Positions 8,471 through 18,941 of a stretch of 64,000 bases of DNA are shown here, piece after piece. This DNA comes from Sideroxydans lithotrophicus ES-1 (GTDB taxonomy: Bacteria > Pseudomonadota > Gammaproteobacteria > Burkholderiales > Gallionellaceae). The stretch spans positions 1,541,063-1,605,062 of the forward strand of contig NC_013959.1 of assembly GCF_000025705.1 (NCBI RefSeq). Direction: 5' to 3'. Under the pieces are notes generated by a model. That model was not told where the DNA came from. It did no database searches and saw only the letters and a program-made list of their open reading frames with translations. Position numbers and translations under genes: made by a program. Position 1 is the first letter of the stretch, and each line of letters starts with the position of its first letter.

Positions 8471-11161
8471 ATGGGCAAGCATTACCTCAATCCCCTCTTC
8501 GCCCCCAAATCCGTGGCCGTTTTCGGTGCCAGCGACCGCCCCGATTCCGTCGGACAGATCGTGTTCCAGAACATGCTGCAATGCGGATTCAAGGGCACGC
8601 TCTATCCGATCAACTCCAAACACCCCGAAGTGCAAGGCCAGCGCGCCTACGCCTCCATCGCCGAGATACTCCAGCCGGTGGAGCTGGTGGTCATCGCCAC
8701 GCCGCCGCAGACCGTGCCCGGCATCATCGAAGAATGCGGCATCCACGGCGTCAAGGCGGCAGTCATCATCACTGCCGGTTTCGGCGAAGTGGGCTCGGAA
8801 GGTGCCTCGCTGGAGCGCCAGCTGCTGGAAAACGCACAGCGTTACAACATCCGCCTGATCGGGCCAAACTGCCTCGGCATCATGCGCCCTTCCATCGGGC
8901 TCAACGCCACCTTCAACAAGGGCGTCGCCAACAACGGCAACATCGCCCTCATCTCGCAGTCCGGCGCATTGTGCACCGCCATCCTGGACTGGGCGAACCG
9001 CAACGATGTCGGCTTCTCCAGCGTGGTCTCGATGGGCTCGTCCACCGACGTGGATTTCGGCGAGATCCTCGACTACCTGGTATCCGATCCCAACACACGC
9101 AGCATCCTGATGTACATCGAAGGCGTCCGCAATGCGCGCAGCTTCATGAGCGCGCTGCGCGCTGCCGCGCGCATCAAGCCGGTGATCCTGGTCAAGGTCG
9201 GCCGCCATCCTGCCGGGTCGAAAGCCGCGATGTCGCATACCGCATCGCTGGTCGGTGCGGACGACGTGTTCGACGCCGCCTTCAGCCGCGTCGGCGTCGT
9301 GCGCGTGCAGACCGTCACGCAACTGTTCACCGCGGCCCGCGCCCTGTCGTGCGGATTCCGCCCCAAGGGCAACCGTCTTGCCATCGTCACCAACGGCGGC
9401 GGACCCGGCGTGATGGCGGCAGACCGCGCTTCCGACCTGGGCCTGGCCATGGCCACGCTGTCGGATGCTTCCGTCGAATATCTCAACCAGCACTTGCCGG
9501 CGAACTGGCCGCACTGCAACCCGGTGGACATCATCGGTGATGCGCAGGCCGATCGTTATTACCACGCCGTCAAAACCTGCCTCGACGACGAGAATGTAGA
9601 CGGCGTGCTGGCCATCCTCACGCCGCAGGCCATGACCAAACCACTGGAATCGGCACAGGTCATGATCGAGCTGGCCAACACCGACACCGACAACCACAGC
9701 AAACCGCTGCTGACCTGCTGGATGGGCGAGACCCAGGTCGCCGAAGCGCGTGATGCCTTCACCAAGGCCCACCTGCCGCACTTCCGCACACCGGAACCGG
9801 CGGTGGAAGTGTTCTCGCATCTGTACGAGTACTACCGCAGCCAGAAATTGCTGATGCAGATGCCGGGCCCGCTCTCGCACCATGTCGAACCGGATGTGGA
9901 AAGCGCGCGCCTCATCATCGAAGGCGCCATGCAGGAACACCGCAAGGTGCTCACCGAGATGGAATCCAAGGCACTGCTGGCCGCTTTCAACATCCCCGTG
10001 GCGCGCACCATGGTCGCGCACTCGCCCGGCGAAGCGCTGCTCATCGCACAACAGCTCGGCTTCCCGGTGGCGATGAAGGTCAATTCGCCCGACATCACGC
10101 ACAAGAGCGATGCCGGCGGCGTGGTGCTCAACCTCAACAATGCGCATGAAGTGCGCGCCGCGTACCAGCACATCATCGACAACGTGCAGCACAACCGTCC
10201 CAATGCCACGATGAACGGCATCTCCATCGAGCCGATGATCGTCAAGCCGAACGGGCGCGAACTGATGATCGGCGTCACCAGCGATCCGGTGTTCGGCCCG
10301 GTGATCACCTTCGGTGCGGGCGGCACCAGCGTCGAGATCATGGGCGACCGCGCGGTCGCACTGCCGCCGCTGAACGCCTTCCTGGTGAAAGACATGATCG
10401 GACGTACGCACATCTCCAAGATGCTGTGTGCCTTTCGCAACATGGCACCGGCCCGCATCGAAGCGCTGGAAGACGTGCTGCTGCGCGTGTCGGAGATGGT
10501 GTGCGAACTGCCGCTGCTCAAGGAGATGGACATCAACCCGCTCATCCTCGACGAGAACGGCGCCCTCGCTGCCGATGCACGCGTGGTGGTGGAATACCGC
10601 CAGCCCAGCGCCGACCGTTATGCGCACATGGCCATCTACCCCTACCCCGCCCAGCTCGTCAGCGAATGGCAGATGGCCGACGGCACCGACATCACCATCC
10701 GCCCCATCCGTCCAGAAGATGCGGTGCTGGTGAAGAAGTTCGTGCACGACCTGTCGGACGAATCCAAATACTTCCGCTTCATGAACAGCGTGCAGGAATT
10801 GACCGAAGACATGCTGGCGCGCCTGACGCAGTTAGATTACAGCCGCGAGATGGCGCTGGTCGCGGTCACCGAAGAGGAAGGCATCGAGGTCGAGCTCGGC
10901 GTCGCGCGCTATGCCATCAACCCGGACGGCAACACCTGCGAGTTCGCACTGGTGATCGCGGACAAGGTCGGCGGCAAAGGACTGGGGCAAAAGCTCATGA
11001 TCTCGCTGATGGAAGCTGCTCGCAACAAGGGGTTGTCCACCATCGAAGGCGAAGTGCTGAACAACAACCACCGCATGCTCAAGCTGATGACCCGGCTCGG
11101 CTTCAACATCAAGACCAGCGAAGAGGATCCATCCGTCATGAAGGTCACCAAGCCGCTTTGA
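8471..11161 (+). CDS. Acyl-CoA synthetase (NDP-forming)-like protein with C-terminal GNAT domain (Pat/PatZ type)
   Basis: An 896-residue protein built like the lysine acetyltransferase Pat/YfiQ. A CoA-binding Rossmann domain (about 8-140, VAVFGASDRPDSVG) comes first, then succinyl-CoA-ligase-like domains (about 150-450), an ATP-grasp domain (about 480-710, with KSDAGGVVLNL) and a GNAT domain (about 725-890, with the acetyl-CoA loop region VGGKGLGQKLM). Pat enzymes acetylate and switch off acetyl-CoA synthetase and other enzymes. The divergent neighbour is a deacetylase-family protein, so the two may form a reversible acetylation pair. Confidence 0.88.
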   Translation: MGKHYLNPLFAPKSVAVFGASDRPDSVGQIVFQNMLQCGFKGTLYPINSKHPEVQGQRAYASIAEILQPVELVVIATPPQTVPGIIEECGIHGVKAAVIITAGFGEVGSEGASLERQLLENAQRYNIRLIGPNCLGIMRPSIGLNATFNKGVANNGNIALISQSGALCTAILDWANRNDVGFSSVVSMGSSTDVDFGEILDYLVSDPNTRSILMYIEGVRNARSFMSALRAAARIKPVILVKVGRHPAGSKAAMSHTASLVGADDVFDAAFSRVGVVRVQTVTQLFTAARALSCGFRPKGNRLAIVTNGGGPGVMAADRASDLGLAMATLSDASVEYLNQHLPANWPHCNPVDIIGDAQADRYYHAVKTCLDDENVDGVLAILTPQAMTKPLESAQVMIELANTDTDNHSKPLLTCWMGETQVAEARDAFTKAHLPHFRTPEPAVEVFSHLYEYYRSQKLLMQMPGPLSHHVEPDVESARLIIEGAMQEHRKVLTEMESKALLAAFNIPVARTMVAHSPGEALLIAQQLGFPVAMKVNSPDITHKSDAGGVVLNLNNAHEVRAAYQHIIDNVQHNRPNATMNGISIEPMIVKPNGRELMIGVTSDPVFGPVITFGAGGTSVEIMGDRAVALPPLNAFLVKDMIGRTHISKMLCAFRNMAPARIEALEDVLLRVSEMVCELPLLKEMDINPLILDENGALAADARVVVEYRQPSADRYAHMAIYPYPAQLVSEWQMADGTDITIRPIRPEDAVLVKKFVHDLSDESKYFRFMNSVQELTEDMLARLTQLDYSREMALVAVTEEEGIEVELGVARYAINPDGNTCEFALVIADKVGGKGLGQKLMISLMEAARNKGLSTIEGEVLNNNHRMLKLMTRLGFNIKTSEEDPSVMKVTKPL

Positions 11162-11193
11162 ATCCGGGTGCCCAATAACGATAAGGCCACGGC

Positions 11194-11493
11194 ATGAACG
11201 ACATCCCCTCACGGCGACACCAGCGCGGCTACCTGCTGGAGATACCCATCCTGCTCGTGCTGGCAGTACTCATCCTGTCCGCGGTCCTTCCCAATCTGCC
11301 GCCGCTGGGACAAAAGATCCTGATCGCACTCTTTGCCATCCCCATCCTGTTCTTTCTGTATTACATGATCGTCGTTCCCGGCTGGACGCCCGGCGACAAA
11401 GGCCGGCTGAGTCCGCCCTGGAATATGATCCTGTTCCTGATCGTGGCTGCCGCAGTCATCTTCGTCGTGATCGCGTTCGCCTTTGGAACATGA
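11194..11493 (+). CDS. Small inner-membrane protein, three hydrophobic segments
   Basis: I do not recognise this 99-residue protein. It has a short basic N-terminus (SRRHQRG) and three hydrophobic stretches (about residues 16-36, 40-58 and 77-98), joined by a polar loop GWTPGDKGRLSPPWN. It lies 32 bases after the GNAT-containing gene and 12 bases before the cyclase, so it may be cotranscribed with either. Confidence 0.7.
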   Translation: MNDIPSRRHQRGYLLEIPILLVLAVLILSAVLPNLPPLGQKILIALFAIPILFFLYYMIVVPGWTPGDKGRLSPPWNMILFLIVAAAVIFVVIAFAFGT

Positions 11494-11505
11494 GCAGGTG
11501 TGGAT

Positions 11506-12726
11506 ATGACTGAACTGATCAACCGCCTGATCGACCGCATCGACAATGCGGCCACCCTCCCCGAGGACCCTCCTCCCGTTCGTCTGCAAAAGACGCTGCT
11601 CATCTTCCTCAATGCAGCCGGATTCCTGCTTGTGCCTTGGGGCGCGTGGTATCTGTTCGACAACGGCATGGCGCTGCCGGCGCAGGTGGTGCTGGGCTAC
11701 TCCGTACTGTCCGCTGTCGCCTTGGCGCACCTGCTTGCGACCAAGCGCGTCTCCATCGCATCGGCCTTGCAGCTGGTCGGCCTGCTGTTGGTGCCGGTAA
11801 TCCTCCAGTGGACCATGGGCGGATTCGTCGCTTCCGGCGCCATCGTGCTGTGGTCGCTGCTCGCGCCGTTGTGTGCGCTGGTGTTCCTCGGCACCCGCCT
11901 GGCCGTGTGGTGGTTCGCCGTCTTCGCCCTGCTGGTGCTGGTCGCCGCTGCACGCGACATCGCCAATGGCGTCACGCAACAGCAGGTCCTGCTGTATTGC
12001 GAGAACGTGCTGCTGGTCTCTGCCATCGCTTTCATCTCGCTGCGTTTCTTCGTAGTCGAACGCGACAAGGCGCAAGCTGCGCTGCAGCGTGAACAGGCGC
12101 GCTCGGAAAGCCTGCTGCTCAACATCCTGCCGCCACCTATCGCCGAGCGCCTGAAGGCAGGCAGCCAGACCATAGCCGACGGATATGCCGAGGCCACCAT
12201 CCTGTTCGCCGACCTCGTCGGCTTCACCAAGATGTCGACCACGGTCAGCCCGGAACGTCTGGTGGTCATGCTGAACAGCCTGTTCTCGCGCTTCGATGAA
12301 TTGTCGGGCCGCTTCGGCGTGGAAAAGATCAAGACCATCGGCGACGCCTACATGGCCTGTGCCGGTGTTCCGGTGGCAAGGCCGGACCATGCGGAAGCCG
12401 TCGTCGACATGGCCCTGGCCATGCGTGAAGCACTGCAGGAACACAACCGCGAATTCGGCAGCAACCTGCAGATACGCATCGGCATCAACACCGGCCCGGT
12501 CGTTGCCGGCGTGATCGGCCTGAAGAAATTCATCTATGACCTTTGGGGCGATACGGTGAATCTCGCCAGCCGCATGGAATCGAACGGTGTGCCGAACCGG
12601 GTGCAGGTCAGCATGGCAACCTGGGAGAAGCTGCGCGACAAATATGATTTCGAGCCCCGCGGTGTCCTCGATGTCAAAGGCATCGGGCTGGTCGAGGCAT
12701 ACCTGCTCATCGGCAAGAAGACCTGA
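11506..12726 (+). CDS. Membrane-bound class III adenylate/guanylate cyclase
   Basis: A 406-residue protein with about six N-terminal membrane helices (residues 28-185), a short coiled linker rich in E/R/Q, and a class III cyclase domain (about 210-400). The two metal-binding aspartates are present (FADLVGF, about D236, and IKTIGDAYM, about D280). The substrate-selecting lysine is in VEKIKTIG and the transition-state region is DTVNLASRME, so the enzyme is probably active; ATP as substrate is likely but unproven. ATG 11506 is preferred over GTG 11500 because AGGTG sits just before it. Confidence 0.88.
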   Translation: MTELINRLIDRIDNAATLPEDPPPVRLQKTLLIFLNAAGFLLVPWGAWYLFDNGMALPAQVVLGYSVLSAVALAHLLATKRVSIASALQLVGLLLVPVILQWTMGGFVASGAIVLWSLLAPLCALVFLGTRLAVWWFAVFALLVLVAAARDIANGVTQQQVLLYCENVLLVSAIAFISLRFFVVERDKAQAALQREQARSESLLLNILPPPIAERLKAGSQTIADGYAEATILFADLVGFTKMSTTVSPERLVVMLNSLFSRFDELSGRFGVEKIKTIGDAYMACAGVPVARPDHAEAVVDMALAMREALQEHNREFGSNLQIRIGINTGPVVAGVIGLKKFIYDLWGDTVNLASRMESNGVPNRVQVSMATWEKLRDKYDFEPRGVLDVKGIGLVEAYLLIGKKT

Positions 12727-12733
12727 ACGCGCA

Positions 12734-13420
12734 ATGAATCGCCCCCAGCGCTTCGCCATCGTCTACTCCCCCGCCTCGGCAAGATCCGTATCGCGCTATG
12801 TCACGCGCGGCTTCTTCAGCCCGCGCGAATTGCCGCAGGCCTTTGCCCGCATGCTGCTGACGGGAGAGTTCGGCCTCTTCGTCGGCATACCTGTCGTCCT
12901 GCTGCTCGCAGCAAGATTGCTGTCCAGTCACGAAACCCCATCTTTGCTCCTGACCATGGTCGCCGTCGTCTGGCTCCTCGCCGGCTTGATACGGATCAGC
13001 CGCTATGGACCAAGCAGCGGTATCGGTTGCTATGTGATCAACGATGACGGTTCGCAGGGACAACTCGTCGGCGGGCTGCGCATGCGCTTCCAGCGCAGAG
13101 CACGCAGACTATGGATAGCCGGCTTGCTGGTGGAGCCATCCTGGCGCGGTGCCGGCATCGGCACTGCGCTCATGCTGGCCGCCTTTCGTGTGGCACAGAA
13201 GCGGGTGTCGAATGGCCCGGTGACGATCTCGGTATTTGCCCCCAGCCATCCCGCTTCGAAGGCGATCATCGAAAAGCAGCTCGGTGGAAAACAAACGATA
13301 ACAGTGACCGAACCGCCCGCGGAGGAACTGAACAGCACGATCGGGCAATTGGAGAAGGCATTGCAAAGATCGCCATCGACATTTGACTGGCTGTTGTCCG
13401 ATGCGGCTGTAAAGATGTGA
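12734..13420 (+). CDS. Membrane-associated GNAT-family N-acetyltransferase
   Basis: The start ATG at 12734 lies 7 bases after the cyclase stop and gives 228 residues. Two hydrophobic segments (about residues 45-62 and 70-88) precede a GNAT core. The core shows the beta-4 strand and acetyl-CoA loop LLVEPSWRGAGIGTALM, the RGAGIG version of the family Q/RxxGxG/A motif. The acceptor substrate cannot be read from the sequence. The close spacing suggests an operon with the cyclase. Confidence 0.8.
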   Translation: MNRPQRFAIVYSPASARSVSRYVTRGFFSPRELPQAFARMLLTGEFGLFVGIPVVLLLAARLLSSHETPSLLLTMVAVVWLLAGLIRISRYGPSSGIGCYVINDDGSQGQLVGGLRMRFQRRARRLWIAGLLVEPSWRGAGIGTALMLAAFRVAQKRVSNGPVTISVFAPSHPASKAIIEKQLGGKQTITVTEPPAEELNSTIGQLEKALQRSPSTFDWLLSDAAVKM

Positions 13421-13570
13421 TCGACATGGAGAACCCATTGCTCAATTACGGTGGTTATTTCGCTGGAAGCTTGCTAGCATCGTGACCAAGCTACGGAAAT
13501 GAACTTCATCCTCCCTTTCCGTACTTACACCACGAATTCCACCGGGCCTTTGTAAAACCAAAAACAAACG

Positions 13571-14710
13571 ATGACTGACCCTCAAGCCGAGATCCAGCTC
13601 CTGCGCAGACAGATGCAATCGCTGATGGACGAGGCTCGCCTGAACGAAAAGAAATGGCGCCGCTTCGAGCAGTTCGAGAAACAGCTCATCGCCACGCGCA
13701 GCTTGCCGGAACTCATCCGGGTGATACTCGAAGACTACAAGACCGCCTGCGAGACCGATGCAGTGACGCTGGTGCTGTGCGACCCGGAGCGCGAGATCAG
13801 GCGCATCCTCGAAAGATCGCAACAAGGCAGCGCCGAAGTGCCAGGACTGGTGCTGATGGAAAAGCTCGATGCACATCACACCAAGCCGGCGCCTTACCTC
13901 GGCCCCTTCGATGCCGAAATGGAGCGCGCCATATTCGACCCGTGGCCGACCGGTTGCCAGTCGATGATATTGCTGCCGCTGATGCGGCAGGACGAATTGA
14001 TCGGCAGCCTGAACATGGCGAGCAGCACGGCGGAACGTTTCACCGCCGACAGCAGCACCGATTTCATCGAGCGGCTGGCGAACATCTTCTCCATCTGCCT
14101 GGAAAATTCGCTCAACCATGAACGCCTCAAACTGGTCGGTCTCACCGACCCGCTCACCGGCATCTACAACCGCCGCTATCTGGAGACACGCTGCCAGGAA
14201 GAAGCCGCACACGTGCGGCGCTATCGCAGCCCGCTGAGCTGCATGTTCCTCGACATCGACAAGTTCAAGCGCATCAACGACAGCTTCGGCCACAACATCG
14301 GCGACAAGATACTGTGCAGCGTCACCGCACAGATCAAATCGCAATTGCGCAGCAACGATGTGCTGGCCCGCTACGGCGGCGAAGAGTTCGTCGTGCTGTT
14401 GCCGCAGACCGGGATCAGAGGCGCATGCGACATCGCCGAACGCATCCGCCGCACGGTCGCCGAACAGGCATTCCAGATCGGCAGGGAGGATGAGCTGAAG
14501 GTGACGATCTCCATCGGCGTCGCCCAGGCGCCCGTCGATGCGGATGGCGACGAGCGGACCGTGGCGCACCAGCTGCTTGCGGCGGCGGATGAAGCGCTAT
14601 ACCTGGCAAAGGAAAGCGGCCGCAACAAAGTGGTCAGCGACCACAACCGCCCGGCGTCGCTCGTCGCAAAACGCAGCCTGATCAGCTTCCTCGGTTTCAA
14701 TTCGGCCTGA
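13571..14710 (+). CDS. GAF-GGDEF diguanylate cyclase
   Basis: A 379-residue cytoplasmic protein. A short coiled coil (1-45) leads into a GAF sensor domain (about 45-185) and a GGDEF domain (about 205-370). The active-site motif is GGEEF (269-273). RSND five residues before it matches the inhibitory RxxD site, so an active, product-inhibited cyclase making c-di-GMP is expected. The signal read by the GAF domain is unknown. It has its own 150-base upstream region and ends 26 bases before the convergent desaturase gene. Confidence 0.92.
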   Translation: MTDPQAEIQLLRRQMQSLMDEARLNEKKWRRFEQFEKQLIATRSLPELIRVILEDYKTACETDAVTLVLCDPEREIRRILERSQQGSAEVPGLVLMEKLDAHHTKPAPYLGPFDAEMERAIFDPWPTGCQSMILLPLMRQDELIGSLNMASSTAERFTADSSTDFIERLANIFSICLENSLNHERLKLVGLTDPLTGIYNRRYLETRCQEEAAHVRRYRSPLSCMFLDIDKFKRINDSFGHNIGDKILCSVTAQIKSQLRSNDVLARYGGEEFVVLLPQTGIRGACDIAERIRRTVAEQAFQIGREDELKVTISIGVAQAPVDADGDERTVAHQLLAAADEALYLAKESGRNKVVSDHNRPASLVAKRSLISFLGFNSA

Positions 14711-14736
14711 TCGGTCGCCAGGCCGCTCCCTCGTTG

Positions 14737-15921
14737 CTAGTGGCTATAACTGCGGAGTTGCAAAGAGAACTCCCGTAGTGCATTGATGCCGCTTTCCTCC
14801 GCACGCCGGCACCAGCTCTCCAGCTGCTGCACAAGCAGTTCCCTGGACTCGTGGGACCTGTTCGCCAATGCGGCCAGTTCCTGGCGCATCGTGTAGATGG
14901 TCTGGAACACAGTGCTGGATTGCACCGCCTGCATCAACGCCAGGCGCTCCTTTTCGGGCAGATAGTTCTCATCCAGCTTGAGCCAGTGTTTGATCGCGCC
15001 GCGCATTCCTCTGGCTTTCTTCGCCTGGATCGCATGCGTGCTCAGCAGTCTGCGCACCTCGTTGATCGCCGTTTCCCGCAACGATCTGGCGAACCTGCCC
15101 ATCACCTCGTAATGATGATAGACGATGGACTGCAGCGTTTCCGTATCGCACTGGACCTTGGCTGGATCGATGATGAGTCTGGGGGCGATCTTTCTCACTC
15201 TGGCCAGGCGCAGTATCGACAGGACGCGGATATACATCCAGCCGATGTCGAACTCCCACCACCGGACAGAAAGCTTGGCCGATGCGCTATAGGCATGGTG
15301 GTTGTTGTGCAGCTCTTCTCCTCCGATCAGCACACCCCAGCCGACGATATTGCACGACGTGTCGTTGGTCACGAAGCTGCGATAGCCCCAGTAATGTCCG
15401 GCGCCGTTGATGACGCCAGCGGCAAAGAACGGGATCCACAGCATCTGCACCGCCCAAATGGTGATCCCGATCGGACCGAACAGGACCACATCCACCACCA
15501 ACATGATCGCTATGCCGAAATACTGGTGCTTCGTGTAGACATGGCGTTCGATCCAGTCGTCCGGCGTGCCGTGCCCATAGGTCTCCAGCGTGGCGATGTT
15601 CTTCGCCTCTTTGCGGTACAACTCGGAACCGCCGAACAGCACGCCATAAATCCCGTACACATTGGGGCTATGCGGATCGTCCGCTGTTTCGCACATGACG
15701 TGATGTTTGCGGTGTATCGCCACCCATTCCCTGGTGACCTGGCCGGTGGTGAGCCATAGCCAGAACCTGAAGAAGTGACTGGTAAGCGGATGCAGTTCGA
15801 GGGAGCGGTGCGACTGGTGTCTGTGCAGATAGATCGTCACTGCTGCGATCGTGATGTGGGTGAGCATCAGGGTGACCAGCACGTCGCCCCACCAGGCCAG
15901 ATGAAGTAGATTGAATTGCAT
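14737..15921 (-). CDS. Membrane fatty-acid (acyl-CoA delta-9 type) desaturase
   Basis: Di-iron membrane desaturase that introduces a double bond into acyl chains. The three histidine boxes are HRHQSHR, HRKHH and HNNHH, in the order and spacing of the acyl-CoA desaturase family, between four hydrophobic helices. I chose the ATG at 15921 (MQFNLLHLAWW, 394 residues) because the 49 residues of the longer frame are polar and unlike the family. The C-terminal 150 residues form a mainly helical extension after the last histidine box. Confidence 0.9.
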   Translation of the reverse strand: MQFNLLHLAWWGDVLVTLMLTHITIAAVTIYLHRHQSHRSLELHPLTSHFFRFWLWLTTGQVTREWVAIHRKHHVMCETADDPHSPNVYGIYGVLFGGSELYRKEAKNIATLETYGHGTPDDWIERHVYTKHQYFGIAIMLVVDVVLFGPIGITIWAVQMLWIPFFAAGVINGAGHYWGYRSFVTNDTSCNIVGWGVLIGGEELHNNHHAYSASAKLSVRWWEFDIGWMYIRVLSILRLARVRKIAPRLIIDPAKVQCDTETLQSIVYHHYEVMGRFARSLRETAINEVRRLLSTHAIQAKKARGMRGAIKHWLKLDENYLPEKERLALMQAVQSSTVFQTIYTMRQELAALANRSHESRELLVQQLESWCRRAEESGINALREFSLQLRSYSH

Positions 15922-16095
15922 GTCGACGCTGCCTATGAAAGGTTCCGCACGTTGCTGATGACACGGTTTACGGAGGGGCAGCGGCGAATGGATGGATACG
16001 AATGATGCACGACCATCGTATGCCTGGCCGATTCGCCTGTCTATCAATATTTGCCAAAGGCCTGACACACGTCAGGGCTTTGCCGGAAAGATCAT

Positions 16096-16452
16096 CTAAC
16101 TATTCGATTCCTGCACGACAGGATCAGGATTGGCGGATTCATCATCCCAGCCGCCCGTGGTGTTCATCAGCAGATACACGCCGATGACCGTACCGACCGG
16201 AAAGCCAAGCAGCATCAGCAAGGCGATGCCTATCGAAGTCTTGCGTGCCCAGTTCTTCGTATGACTTGCGCCTCGGGAAGTGAAGAAATGCAGGGCGAAC
16301 ATGCCGCCGAAGATGATCATGAAATAGATCGATGCCAGCGGCGAGATCTCATGCTCGGACATCACCGTGGCGATGATGAAGAGCAGCGTCAGCAAACCGT
16401 AGAACCAGGAAAGTCCCCTGTGGATACGCGCTACGATCAGATGTCTTTCCAT
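16096..16452 (-). CDS. Hypothetical membrane protein, three helices
   Basis: I do not recognise this 118-residue protein. It has three hydrophobic segments (about 15-32, 38-57 and 73-94) and an acidic, asparagine-rich C-terminal tail. A copy of the dispersed promoter repeat (16482-16534) ends 30 bases before its ATG, close enough to be its promoter. Confidence 0.7.
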   Translation of the reverse strand: MERHLIVARIHRGLSWFYGLLTLLFIIATVMSEHEISPLASIYFMIIFGGMFALHFFTSRGASHTKNWARKTSIGIALLMLLGFPVGTVIGVYLLMNTTGGWDDESANPDPVVQESNS

Positions 16453-16481
16453 GCTGTCAGGTCTCCCACGTCATCTTGCTT

Positions 16482-16534
16482 CGAAGCCTAACAGCATTCG
16501 TTTATCCGAACCATATGCCAATAGGCATAGATAT
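16482..16534 (-). promoter_or_regulatory. Dispersed promoter repeat, copy H
   Basis: On the minus strand it reads TTGGCATATGG, then CGGATAAACGAATGCTGTTAGG. The GG-N10-GC pair fits a sigma-54 -24/-12 element, with the transcript start expected about 25 bases before the ATG of the 16452 gene. The GGTCTATAT part is degenerate here. It fills almost all of the space between tex and that gene. Confidence 0.55.
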
Positions 16535-16540
16535 GGATCA

Positions 16541-18901
16541 TCAGCCCTTCAGCTTGGCGAACGCCGCCGCCATCGCACTCACCGGCTCATTCGCCGGTGC
16601 GCGGTTCGGCTTGCCGCCTGCAGGTTTGCCCTGCCCTCTGTTATCCCGCTGTTCACGCTGGGCTTCCGGCTTGCCGCCCGCCTGCCCCGCCGCATCCGTC
16701 AGGCGCATGGTCAGCGAAACGCGCTTGCGCTTCACGTCCACCTCCAGCACCTTCACCTTAACGATCTGCCCGGCCTTGACCACGCTGTGCGGGTCCTTGA
16801 CGAACTTGTCGGCCAGCGCCGAGATGTGCACCAGCCCATCCTGATGCACGCCAATATCCACGAACGCGCCGAACGCCGCCACGTTGGTGACCACGCCTTC
16901 GAGGATCATGCCCGGCTCCAGGTCCTTCAGCTCTTCCACGCCTTCGCGGAAACTTGCGGTGGTGAACTCGGGTCGCGGGTCGCGGCCCGGTTTCTCCAGC
17001 TCTTTCAGAATATCCGTGATGGTCGGCACGCCGAATTGCTCGTTCGCATACTTGGAAGGGTTCAGCGACTTCAGCAAACCGCCGTTACCGATCACGCCCT
17101 TGATGTCCTGCTTGATGTCTTCGAGGATCGTTTGCACCAGCGGATACGATTCGGGGTGCACTGCCGAGGCATCGAGCGGGTCGTTGCCGCCCATGATGCG
17201 CAGGAAGCCCGCCGCCTGCTCGAAGGTCTTGTCGCCCAGGCGCGGCACTTCGCGCAGTTCGGCGCGGGTACCGAAGCGGCCTTTCAGGTCGCGGTGGTTC
17301 ACGATGGCTTGCGCCACGCTGCTGGTCAGGCCCGAGACGCGCGCCAGCAAAGGCACCGAGGCCGTGTTTACATCCACGCCCACCGCGTTCACGCAGTCTT
17401 CCACCACCGCATCGAGCGAGCGCGCCAGTTGCACCTGGCTCACGTCGTGCTGGTATTGGCCGACACCAATCGACTTGGGATCGATCTTCACCAGCTCAGC
17501 CAGCGGGTCTTGCAGGCGGCGCGCGATGGACACCGCGCCGCGCAAGCTCACATCCAGCTCGGGCAGTTCGCGCGAGGCGAATTCGGAAGCGGAATACACC
17601 GACGCGCCCGCTTCGGAAACGACGATGCTGGTCATGTTCAATTCGGGGCGCAGCTTGATCAGGTCGCGCGCCAGCTTGTCGGTCTCGCGCGAGGCGGTGC
17701 CGTTGCCGATGGAGATGACCGATACGCGGTGCTTCTCGGCCAGCTGCGACAGCGTATGCAGCGACCCATCCCAATCATTGCGCGGCTGGTGCGGATAGAT
17801 AGTAGCGGTATCCACCACCTTGCCAGTCTCGTCCACCACCGCCACTTTCACGCCGGTGCGGATGCCGGGGTCCAGCCCCATAGTCACGCGCGGCCCGGCC
17901 GGTGCGGCCAGCAACAGCGCTTTCAGATTGCGGGCGAACACGTTGATGGCTTCGGTCTCGGCCTTGCTGCGCAACGCGCCCATCAGTTCGGTCTCCAGAT
18001 GCATGAACATCTTCACGCGCCAGGTCCAGCGCACGCTGTCGTTCAGCCAGCGGTCGGCGGGCCGGTCCATGTTCTTGATGCCGAAGCGGCTGGCGATGCG
18101 CATCTCGCACGGGTTGTGCGGCGAAGCCCAAGTCGGTTTCTCTTCTTCGCTATCCAGGCGTAGTTGCACATCCAGCATCTCTTCGCGGCGGCCGCGGAAC
18201 ACCGCCAGCGCGCGGTGCGAGGGAATGGTGTTGATGGATTCGGAATAATCGAAATAGTCGGCATACTTTTCCGCCGCATCGTTCTTGCCTTCGATTACCT
18301 TCGATTGCACCACACCGTGCTCCTGCACATATTCGCGCAGCGACTGCAGCAGGCCCGCATCTTCGGCAAAGCGCTCCATCAATATCTGCCGCGCGCCATC
18401 CAGTGCCGCCTTGGCATCCGCCACGCCGGGGTTGTTGTCGCCCGCCGCGCTGGTGAATGGTTCGCGCAGATATTTGGCCGCCTCCTCTTCCGGATTCAAC
18501 AGCGGATTCGCCAGCAGCGCATCTGCCAATGGCTCCAGCCCCGCCTCCAACGCGATCTGCGCCTTGGTGCGGCGCTTCGGCTTGTACGGCAGATACAAGT
18601 CTTCCAGATGCGTCTTGTCGGTGGCCAGCGAGACCGCCTTCAACAACTCCGGCGTCATCTTGCCCTGCTCGGTGATCGAGGCAATGATGGCCGCGCGGCG
18701 CTCTTCCAGCTCGCGCAGATAACGCAGCCGCTCCTCCAGCAAGCGCAACTGCGTATCATCCAGCCCGCCCGTCGCCTCTTTGCGATAGCGCGAGATGAAT
18801 GGCACGGTTGCGCCTTCGTCCAGCAGGGCGATGGCGGCAGCGATCTGAGCAGGTTTGGCCGCGATCTCGGCGGCAAGGCGTTGTTCGATGGATGGGAGCA
18901 T
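16541..18901 (-). CDS. tex: Tex family RNA-binding transcriptional accessory protein
   Basis: Conserved nucleic-acid-binding protein linked to transcription and RNA handling. ATG 18901 gives 786 residues starting [12 protein letters not shown], the family start; the 15 residues upstream in frame are unlike it. Domains in order: N-terminal Tex helices, a YqgF-like RNase H fold ([13 protein letters not shown]), helix-hairpin-helix repeats (about 490-560) and an S1 domain (about 640-712, [21 protein letters not shown]), then a low-complexity G/P/R/N tail. Confidence 0.95.
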   Translation of the reverse strand: MLPSIEQRLAAEIAAKPAQIAAAIALLDEGATVPFISRYRKEATGGLDDTQLRLLEERLRYLRELEERRAAIIASITEQGKMTPELLKAVSLATDKTHLEDLYLPYKPKRRTKAQIALEAGLEPLADALLANPLLNPEEEAAKYLREPFTSAAGDNNPGVADAKAALDGARQILMERFAEDAGLLQSLREYVQEHGVVQSKVIEGKNDAAEKYADYFDYSESINTIPSHRALAVFRGRREEMLDVQLRLDSEEEKPTWASPHNPCEMRIASRFGIKNMDRPADRWLNDSVRWTWRVKMFMHLETELMGALRSKAETEAINVFARNLKALLLAAPAGPRVTMGLDPGIRTGVKVAVVDETGKVVDTATIYPHQPRNDWDGSLHTLSQLAEKHRVSVISIGNGTASRETDKLARDLIKLRPELNMTSIVVSEAGASVYSASEFASRELPELDVSLRGAVSIARRLQDPLAELVKIDPKSIGVGQYQHDVSQVQLARSLDAVVEDCVNAVGVDVNTASVPLLARVSGLTSSVAQAIVNHRDLKGRFGTRAELREVPRLGDKTFEQAAGFLRIMGGNDPLDASAVHPESYPLVQTILEDIKQDIKGVIGNGGLLKSLNPSKYANEQFGVPTITDILKELEKPGRDPRPEFTTASFREGVEELKDLEPGMILEGVVTNVAAFGAFVDIGVHQDGLVHISALADKFVKDPHSVVKAGQIVKVKVLEVDVKRKRVSLTMRLTDAAGQAGGKPEAQREQRDNRGQGKPAGGKPNRAPANEPVSAMAAAFAKLKG

Positions 18902-18941
18902 GGGGATTTTCTGGGTTAATACAAAACAGTTTAAAGAATCC

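Noticed and set aside
8165-10747. Long open frame (860 codons) antisense to the acetyltransferase gene
   Set aside because: It is the mirror of a GC-rich coding frame, rich in H, D, V and R, and has no family features.
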